From Chloroflexi bacterium TSY (lineage in GTDB: Bacteria; Chloroflexota; Anaerolineae; Caldilineales; Caldilineaceae): a stretch of 64,000 nucleotides of DNA. Positions within the stretch are counted from its first letter, which is position 1. Each line of letters starts with the position of its first letter. Below, one piece after another: positions 58,249 through 64,000 of the stretch. The notes beneath the pieces are model-generated. The model was not told the DNA's origin. It was given only the letters and a program-made list of their open reading frames with translations, and did not search any database. The position numbers and the translations under genes were made by a program. The stretch lies in NCBI GenBank assembly GCA_019217005.1, contig JAHBNG010000004.1:186001-250000 (forward strand). The letters are read 5' to 3'.

Positions 58249-60078
58249 ATGACGAACCACGGATTTTTTATGCTCAATACAACAAATATTGTCAATTCAT
58301 GGAATGCAAGTTGGCGGTTGGTTTGGCACCGACCCCGGCGGTATTTGCTCAACACGCTGATTTGGGGGTTCGTCATGACGGCTCCCTTACTGCCAGGATT
58401 GGTGACTCGTGAAGTTTTTAATTCGCTCACGGGCGATGCACCGGCCCTCTTTGGGTTCTGGACGCTGATTGCGCTGCTGGTGGTCATCGGGTTCGGTCAC
58501 TTTGGCGCCATCATGAGTGCGATTATCGCTTACGTACCGTTTCGCTATTTTATTTCGGGAACGCTCAAGGTCAACTTACTCAAGCATATTCTGCGCAGAC
58601 CAGGTGCAGCGGCACTTCCCAACTCGGCCGGTGAAGCGATCAGCCGCTTTCGGGGTGACGCCGATCATCTAGTCGACTTCGCCGCCGATCGACTTATCGA
58701 TGGTCCAGGGATGCTCGGTTCAGCATTGATCGGGATGCTCATTCTCTTTTGGATCAACCCGGTAATTACGCTGGCAGTCATTGTCCCAATGGCGATGGTG
58801 GTCTTGCTGGTCACCATTATGCGTAAACGACTGGAAACGTATCGAGAAGCCAAGCGAAAGGCTGCCGGGCAAGTGACGGGCTTTATTGGCGAGATGTTTG
58901 GGGCAGTCCAGTCGGTGAAGGTTGCCAACGCGGTAACGGGCGTCAATCACCGGTTGCGAGCGTTGAACGAGAGTCGGCGCAAAGCTACACTCCAGGACAC
59001 GCTCACGAGCGAACTGCTCCACACCGCCTTTATGGGCACAACTGAACTCAGCATGGGCATGATTCTGATTATGGCTGGCTTTACCATTGGCGGAGCATCC
59101 TTCTCTGGGGAGACTTTCACCATTGGGGATTTTGCGCTCTTTGCCGCGTTTCTTTTCCCCATTACTGAAGGCATTACCTTTATGGGGAATTCGCTGGCCA
59201 TGTACCGCCAGACAAATGTTTCTGTCAAGCGGATGACCGAGTTGTTGCAAGGCCCCAATGCAGACGTACTGCTGGAAAAGACTGACATTCACCTCTTCGA
59301 AGAGGGTCCAACGCAAATAATTCCCGCGAAGACGGCAGCGGACTACCTCGACCGGGTGACGGCCCTGAACCTGACTTACCGCTATCCCAGCACCGGTCGC
59401 GGCATCGAAAACGTGGCTCTGGATCTGCCGCGCGGCTCTTTCACTGTGGTGACAGGACGTATCGGTTCGGGCAAAACAACTTTGCTGCGCTGTCTACTTG
59501 GACTGCTGCCCCTGGATGCGGGCGAAGTACGCTGGAACGGTAAACTGATCGAGGAGAGAGGCGACTTTTTGGTTCCGCCGCGAGCTGCATATACCGGACA
59601 AGTGCCGCGCCTCTTTAGCGATACGCTTCACGCCAATATGCTGCTCGGCATGGCCGATAGCCAAGAAGCCATTGACTCAGCCATTCATGCCGCCGTGATG
59701 GAGAAGGATCTGGGCGACCTGGAGAATGGGCTGGAGACAGTGGTTGGTCCGCGCGGGGTCAAGCTGTCGGGTGGGCAGATTCAGCGCACCGCAGCGGCAC
59801 GGATGTTGGTCCGCGAGCCAGAACTCTATGTGTTTGACGATCTGTCGAGCGCGCTGGATGTGGAGACAGAAAAGACTTTGTGGAATCGTCTCTTTGATAG
59901 AGAAGGGCGTGGTGATCACACGCCCACCTGTTTAGTTGTCTCCCATCGCAAGCCCGCACTGCGTCGGGCCGATCACATCATTGTATTGGAAGAAGGCCGG
60001 GTTGTGGATGAAGGGAAGCTGGATGAGCTGCTGGGTCGCTGTGACGAGATGCGACGATTGTGGGCAGGGGAGATGTAA
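58249..60078 (+). CDS. ABC exporter half-transporter 2 (degenerate catalytic site)
   Basis: 609 residues from the ATG at 58249; an ATG at 58270 (MLNTTNIVNSWNASWRLV) is a possible alternative, as neither has a strong ribosome-binding site. Membrane helices fill the first ~320 residues (NTLIWGFVMTAPLLPGLV, GFGHFGAIMSAIIAYVPF, LIGMLILFWINPVITLAVIV). The ATPase has Walker A VTGRIGSGKTTLLRC, signature KLSGGQIQRTAAARM, Walker B LYVFDDLSSALD with Asp in place of the catalytic Glu, and VVSHRKPAL. The Asp replacement is typical of the degenerate partner in heterodimeric exporters, which fits pairing with the previous gene, whose Walker B ends in Glu. The next gene starts three bases after the stop. 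Confidence 0.88.
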   Translation: MTNHGFFMLNTTNIVNSWNASWRLVWHRPRRYLLNTLIWGFVMTAPLLPGLVTREVFNSLTGDAPALFGFWTLIALLVVIGFGHFGAIMSAIIAYVPFRYFISGTLKVNLLKHILRRPGAAALPNSAGEAISRFRGDADHLVDFAADRLIDGPGMLGSALIGMLILFWINPVITLAVIVPMAMVVLLVTIMRKRLETYREAKRKAAGQVTGFIGEMFGAVQSVKVANAVTGVNHRLRALNESRRKATLQDTLTSELLHTAFMGTTELSMGMILIMAGFTIGGASFSGETFTIGDFALFAAFLFPITEGITFMGNSLAMYRQTNVSVKRMTELLQGPNADVLLEKTDIHLFEEGPTQIIPAKTAADYLDRVTALNLTYRYPSTGRGIENVALDLPRGSFTVVTGRIGSGKTTLLRCLLGLLPLDAGEVRWNGKLIEERGDFLVPPRAAYTGQVPRLFSDTLHANMLLGMADSQEAIDSAIHAAVMEKDLGDLENGLETVVGPRGVKLSGGQIQRTAAARMLVREPELYVFDDLSSALDVETEKTLWNRLFDREGRGDHTPTCLVVSHRKPALRRADHIIVLEEGRVVDEGKLDELLGRCDEMRRLWAGEM

Positions 60079-60081
60079 ACC

Positions 60082-61143
60082 ATGTACAAAGCACGCCACT
60101 TCAACCCAACCGACGCCGAATACCAAATTGTCGCCGACCTATATAACGCTGCCAATCCAGATAACCCTCAAACCACTGTCGCCAGCATGAAAGAAGATGA
60201 TGATGAGTGGGAGGAAGGGTATCTGAATCAGCAATACATTGTGGAAAATGCTCAAAGCACGATCGTCGCTGCGGGTGGTGCAAGAGAGCTTTTCTGGGCG
60301 TACAAACCGGGCGAAGTACACTTTATGTTCGACATTCATCCTGACTATACAGACCCAAGCATCGCAGACGTCTTTTACCACTATCTCGTCGAACAGTTAC
60401 AAGCACGGACTCCTGCTCTAGAGCGATTGATTATCGGGTTTATGGAAGACAACCTTGACCGAATCCAGTACGTCGAATCGAAAGGGTTTGTCGTACGCGA
60501 ACGTGATGCAAAATCAGCCCTACAGTTGCAGAATGTCGACATGTCTTCCGCAGTAGAACGAGAGGAAAGAGCACTGGCCCAAGGGATTCGCATCTACACC
60601 CTGGCTGAGGTCAAAGAGTTGGTTCCAGACTGGAAGATTCAGCTTCACCAGTTGCGCAACACGCTCGATCAGGATGTTTCTGGAGTTGGTCTCAAAATGG
60701 AGACAACCCTGGAGCAATTCGAGCGTATGTTCCTCCAAGATCCGGCTCTGGATCTAGAGGCGTGGTGGATTGCAGTGGATGAGAGCAAGGGTCAGCGCGA
60801 GATTGAAGAAAGCGAGGATAGAAAACATGACAATCAAGACCATCTGGATTTAGGCCCAAGCCATATAGGAGAATTCATTGGTTACAGCAACTTATGGATC
60901 AATGACGAGACGCGCAAACAGCTGGACACGGGCATGACTGGCGTTCTCCGTAGCCATCGCCGCCGTGGAATTGCCACTCTGCTCAAATACAAAGCCATTG
61001 CGTATGGACAGCGTCACAACTCAGATCGAATTGTGACCTCGAATGAAGAGAACAATCCAATGCTTGAACTAAACAACAAATTTGGATTTGAACCAATACC
61101 AGGATGGATCAGTTATGAAAAAATCTTCCAAACCGAAAAATAG
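60082..61143 (+). CDS. GNAT-family acetyltransferase with two GNAT-like halves
   Basis: 353 residues, starting MYKARHFNPTDAEYQI three bases after the exporter stop, so probably co-transcribed. The N-terminal half (to ~155) has a weak GNAT fold (FDIHPDYTDPSIADVFYHYL, IQYVESKGFVVRERDA). The C-terminal half has a clear acetyl-CoA loop, TGVLRSHRRRGIATLLKYKA near 290, and NNPMLELNNKFGFEPIPGW. This two-half layout is known from mycothiol-synthase-like and resistance-type GNATs. An acidic insert (EIEESEDRKHDNQDH) lies between conserved strands. The substrate is unknown. Its location next to an exporter could mean self-protection. Confidence 0.82.
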   Translation: MYKARHFNPTDAEYQIVADLYNAANPDNPQTTVASMKEDDDEWEEGYLNQQYIVENAQSTIVAAGGARELFWAYKPGEVHFMFDIHPDYTDPSIADVFYHYLVEQLQARTPALERLIIGFMEDNLDRIQYVESKGFVVRERDAKSALQLQNVDMSSAVEREERALAQGIRIYTLAEVKELVPDWKIQLHQLRNTLDQDVSGVGLKMETTLEQFERMFLQDPALDLEAWWIAVDESKGQREIEESEDRKHDNQDHLDLGPSHIGEFIGYSNLWINDETRKQLDTGMTGVLRSHRRRGIATLLKYKAIAYGQRHNSDRIVTSNEENNPMLELNNKFGFEPIPGWISYEKIFQTEK

Positions 61144-61604
61144 CAAGCAGAAAAACAAGAAACGCCAGTCTCAGTAGATCCAAATTTCAGGTTTTGAGAG
61201 AGAATTCTGGCTAAACAGTTGACATAAATACAAATTTGCCGGTCGATATCTAGTTTTTGCGTTAGATTTGGGCGATTTTCAGATATGAAATAGGTTGTTT
61301 TCTGTAACCGAAATCTGAATAAATGACTCCAAAATCCCTGCAATCTCGACTGAAAATCGCCAAAAACGCCAAATTTGGATCTACTGAGTCTAAGGAACAG
61401 CGTCGACAGCAGCGTAAACTCAAGATGGAGATCAAACTTAACGATCAACATCAAACTGATACGGACACCCTCAGTCCAGCCACAGCGGCGGAGCGGCGAG
61501 CGGCCCTGATGGATCGCTATCGACAGTCTCAGTGGAATCAGAAGGTGAGGGCGGGCAAGGCTGCGGCGGCTAGAGTGGAAAAACGTTACAACCGTGGCGG
61601 CTAG
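61115..61604 (+). pseudogene. Small Lys/Arg-rich protein gene interrupted by a MITE
   Basis: An ATG at 61115, inside the 3' end of the GNAT gene, opens MKKSSKPKNSKQKNKKRQS. The MITE at 61172 interrupts it. Beyond, the frame resumes KEQRRQQRKLKMEIKLND and ends GKAAAARVEKRYNRGG-stop at 61604. Removing the MITE and one AGTCT gives a continuous highly basic protein of about 90 residues. I do not recognise a family; the composition suggests nucleic-acid binding or a disordered tail. A shorter product could start in the MITE (61323) but this is not supported by a ribosome-binding site. Confidence 0.6.
61172..61386. mobile_element. MITE family A, copy 4 (reverse orientation)
   Basis: 215 bp, the reverse complement of copies 1-3 with about one change, flanked by AGTCT at 61167-61171 and 61387-61391. 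Confidence 0.95.
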
Positions 61605-61718
61605 TGATAGCAGGGCGGTAAGATAACAAGATGACAAGGTGGGAGGGTAAGTCGAAATTGTCTCGACGCCCTTCAACCTTGCAACTTTTCAACTTTCTCT
61701 GCATGTGAGGAACGCTAT

Positions 61719-62309
61719 ATGCATATTCTAGAAACCGAACGACTCATTCTGCGCCGCTTTACGATGGATGATCTGGATGAGATCTATCGCCTTGTCTATG
61801 CGGATCGAAGGGTCAAAGACGGTTGGTCTGGTGCGCAAGGGACGCCAGAAGAGATCAAAGAACGCTTTGCGGATCGATGGATTCTGCCGGAAGATGATTT
61901 ACGCTTTCGGGCGGTTGTTATCAAGCAGACAAACACTCTGATTGGCCTCATGGGTTTTCAGATCCATGAGCCAGAAGAAGGCGACGATATCTATTACCTT
62001 CACTCCGAGAACGAACCCAATCGTCGGGTGGGATTTGATCCAAACTATATCGAGGTTGAACTTACCTATGCTTTGGGACATGACTACTGGAAGCGTGGAT
62101 ATGCCACCGAAATGGGCAAGGCGATTATTGTATATGGTTTCGAAGAGTTAGGGATTGGTCGCATAATCCAGGGTGTTATGACAAGTAATCCAAGTTCGAT
62201 CAACCTCATGCGGCGACTTGGTTTCCGCATAGAGAAAGGGACACATCCAGGAGTAACGGTTGGGGTTTTGGACGACTATGAACGCTGGCAACAATCGCAC
62301 AAAGTGTAG
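61719..62309 (+). CDS. GNAT acetyltransferase, RimJ/RimL type
   Basis: 196 residues. The start MHILETERLILRRFTMDDLD is the classic opening of RimJ/RimL-like N-acetyltransferases. The acetyl-CoA site reads LGHDYWKRGYATEMGKAII (residues ~120-138), followed by RIIQGVMTSNPSSINLMRRL and GFRIEKG. Relatives acetylate ribosomal-protein N-termini, amino acids or antibiotics; the target here cannot be told. TGTGAGGAACG upstream provides a ribosome-binding site. It follows the two-half GNAT and the broken basic gene in the same direction. Confidence 0.85.
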   Translation: MHILETERLILRRFTMDDLDEIYRLVYADRRVKDGWSGAQGTPEEIKERFADRWILPEDDLRFRAVVIKQTNTLIGLMGFQIHEPEEGDDIYYLHSENEPNRRVGFDPNYIEVELTYALGHDYWKRGYATEMGKAIIVYGFEELGIGRIIQGVMTSNPSSINLMRRLGFRIEKGTHPGVTVGVLDDYERWQQSHKV

Positions 62310-62368
62310 TTTCGCCGATAGGATTTATCCGCAACGCCCAGCGATCTATAGAAAAACGGCAATCAATT

Positions 62369-63145
62369 ATGAACCAAATTACAAGTGACCAGGTAACGTC
62401 ACAGTTACGAAATCTATTCCACATTGACGATCCCGAAGCAACGCGCTGCTTTAACGTCCTTGCAGGTGTGGAACCCAGGGGCAAAATCTTGACCGATGAC
62501 ATAGATAACCCAACCTGGAGCGTCGTGCAGGAATCTTACGATGGCACTGTCTTTCTCGGTGGAGAAATTGATGAAGCGACGGCAACCCAAATCTTCAACT
62601 CGTTCCGTCAACAGGGAGGAGTCATCGTCTTGCTACCGGACGACGATCCTCGGTTAAAGCTACTCCCACCGGATCCTCATTATGATGGCCGCATTCTCGA
62701 ATTCTATGACCGTCCCATCGGACGAGGACTCGACCACATTCTGAGCCAGATTCCAGATGATCTTGCGCTACGCCGCTTGGATCGAGAACTGATCATGCGT
62801 ACCCAATGGGGTCCAGATGATGTCGAATGGATGGGGGGATTGGATGCCTGGGAGCGAAATTGTTTCGGATATGTGCTGATGCGCGGAGACGAGATCCTGA
62901 GCGAAGCCACCGTCGGCCCAGCGGCCACGGGTCTGCGTGAACCAGGCGTCATCACCCATGAAGATCATCGTCGCAAAGGCTATGGCACCATCACCAGTGC
63001 CCGACTCGTTCAGGAAATCGAGTCGTTGGGTGATCGCACTTTCTGGAATTGCACCAAGCAAAATGTGGGATCAGCCGCCATCGCACGTAACCTGGGATAT
63101 ACGGTCGAAAAGGAATTTCGAAATATGCACTGGAAGCCGCTTTAG
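62369..63145 (+). CDS. GNAT-family acetyltransferase (PF12746-like)
   Basis: 258 residues starting MNQITSDQVTSQLRNLF. The N-terminal ~110 residues are an acidic domain with GGVIVLLPDDDPRLKLLPP. The C-terminal part carries the GNAT core ERNCFGYVLMRGDEILSEAT and acetyl-CoA loop ITHEDHRRKGYGTITSARLV (about 195-214), ending NVGSAAIARNLGYTVEKEF. This layout fits the GNAT_acetyltran family. The substrate is unknown. A repeat cluster begins 72 bases after the stop. Confidence 0.82.
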   Translation: MNQITSDQVTSQLRNLFHIDDPEATRCFNVLAGVEPRGKILTDDIDNPTWSVVQESYDGTVFLGGEIDEATATQIFNSFRQQGGVIVLLPDDDPRLKLLPPDPHYDGRILEFYDRPIGRGLDHILSQIPDDLALRRLDRELIMRTQWGPDDVEWMGGLDAWERNCFGYVLMRGDEILSEATVGPAATGLREPGVITHEDHRRKGYGTITSARLVQEIESLGDRTFWNCTKQNVGSAAIARNLGYTVEKEFRNMHWKPL

Positions 63146-63216
63146 GAATTCGTATTGCGTGTTGCGTGATACCAGTTGAGAATATCATTCTATGGCGAGA
63201 TTCTAGTGCGTTATTT

Positions 63217-63535
63217 GGGGTGGTTCATTTTAGCTGGATAGATAGGTTTACACTTTTAGGGGTGGTTCATTTTAGGCGGACAATTAGGTTTACATTTTTG
63301 CAAAGAGAAAAGATGTTTATATTTTCTACTTTGAGCCATGCTCAGGCAGAAAATGACCTCAATATAGATTTTTATCTATGTATCAAAAGTGTAAACCTAA
63401 TTCTGAACCACCCCCACTTTTAGAAACAGAAAGAACGTTTATATTCTCTGATTTCGCCGGTTCTCAGAGAGAAAACGGTCTCATATAGATTTTTGTCTAT
63501 ATATCAAAAGTGTAAACCTAATTTTGAACCACCCC
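63217..63535. mobile_element. MITE family B, copy 3, with a family B' element nested inside
   Basis: Outer element with ends GGGGTGGTTCATTTTAGC and TTTTGAACCACCCC, flanked by CGTTATTT (63209-63216, 63536-63543). The inner element is given separately. Confidence 0.9.
63259..63414. mobile_element. MITE family B', copy 2 (inner of the nested pair)
   Basis: 156 bp starting GGGGTGGTTCATTTTAGGCG, flanked by the duplicated CACTTTTA (63251-63258, 63415-63422). Interior matches the copy at 10916. Confidence 0.92.
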
Positions 63536-63595
63536 CGTTATTTGGGTGCTTATTTCAGGGGAATGGTCCAAACAATATTTACACGAGGAAAACTT

Positions 63596-64000
63596 ATGGT
63601 AAACATACGAGAATTCAGCGAACAAACCGATCAAGACTATGAAGCTGGCGTTGCCATCTGGAATGCCAACTGGCCCGATTATTTGGAAACCGTAGAAGAG
63701 TGGAAAGCCTGGCACGCCACCCGCAACCCTGAAGATTTTTTTCAGCGCCTGATCGGTGAAATTAACGGTCAGGCCGCCTGCTATGCCGATTGGGGTGAGT
63801 CTGGCTGGGCCAACTATCCCGGCAAGCACAACTGGGATTTTCACGTACACCCCGATCACGACTTCAATATGATCGCGCCCCAAATGTACGATCACATGAT
63901 GGCGAAAATTATGGAGCGGAAGCCAACTAAAATCAGCAGCGGAACTCATTCTGACAAGACCGAACGAATCGCCTTTATGGAGGCCCAAGGATACAAACTC
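63596..64000 (+). CDS. GNAT-family acetyltransferase, N-terminal part (runs off the window)
   Basis: Starts at the ATG at 63596 with GAGG eight bases upstream and stays open to the end of the window (135 codons). It reads MVNIREFSEQTDQDYEAGVA, then GEINGQAACYADWGESGWA and FHVHPDHDFNMIAPQMYDHM, then TERIAFMEAQGYKL. The spacing of HPDHDFNMIAPQMYDHMM followed by FMEAQGYKL resembles the first half of the two-half GNAT at 60082 (HPDYTDPSIADVFYHYL and YVESKGFVV). So it is probably a paralogue of it. The C-terminal acetyl-CoA site is beyond the window. Confidence 0.78.
   Translation, partial: MVNIREFSEQTDQDYEAGVAIWNANWPDYLETVEEWKAWHATRNPEDFFQRLIGEINGQAACYADWGESGWANYPGKHNWDFHVHPDHDFNMIAPQMYDHMMAKIMERKPTKISSGTHSDKTERIAFMEAQGYKL

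Noticed and set aside
63518..63988. 156-codon minus-strand frame at the right end
   Set aside because: Antisense to the GNAT gene starting at 63596, which has a ribosome-binding site and family-like residues.

Overview
The window looks like a chromosome segment of a filamentous-type Chloroflexota bacterium. This is an inference. It rests on giant BTAD/STAND/TPR transcriptional regulators, membrane-anchored peptidase-MA-like proteins, a DDE transposase type I associate with that phylum, a trans-AT polyketide synthase and moderate base composition. I see no rRNA, tRNA or CRISPR array. The dominant theme is a biosynthetic locus being taken apart by small mobile elements.

Left part (1-8.2 kb): an IS630 fragment; a PD-(D/E)XK/AAA-ATPase-like gene broken by an IS5 element and a 215-bp MITE; two paralogous membrane-anchored proteins; an aquaporin remnant; and a Tat-exported catalase-peroxidase gene (katG) with three frameshifts. 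Regulatory part (8.6-24.1 kb): regulator A (BTAD + two NB-ARC domains) is cut by an IS701/IS4-like element and a MITE and carries an 81-bp MITE inserted in frame. Its partner TPR gene is split by an IS1595 element that itself contains another IS. A 49-residue secreted-peptide-like gene follows, then an apparently intact 1337-residue regulator (BTAD-AAA-TPR).

Biosynthetic part (24.1-52.0 kb, all minus strand, read right to left): discrete ACP, PKS-A, PKS-B, tandem acyltransferase. Reconstructed domain order is KS1-DH-KR-ACP-DH*-ACP / KS2-DH-KR-ACP / KS3-DH-KR-ACP / KS0 // DH*-ACP / KS5-ACP / KS6-ACP-TE. No module has an integrated AT, so extender units should come from the discrete AT protein encoded last. 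Four insertions interrupt this operon: one after KS1, one between PKS-A and PKS-B, one between ACP5 and KS5, and one inside the GHSLGE active-site motif of the second AT. There is also a lost G in a G-run of KS2, two single-base losses in AT2 and a lost CT unit in the ACP gene.

Right part (52.0-64 kb): a repeat-rich region with a truncated sulfotransferase flanked by ~110-bp inverted repeats, then a plus-strand run of a heterodimeric ABC exporter and four GNAT-family acetyltransferase genes, again with MITEs. If the locus once made a polyketide, the regulators would control it, the sulfotransferase and acetyltransferases could tailor it or give self-protection, and the exporter could export it. 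None of this is demonstrated by sequence alone. Many frameshifts are losses of one repeat unit, so some may be consensus errors and reads should be checked.
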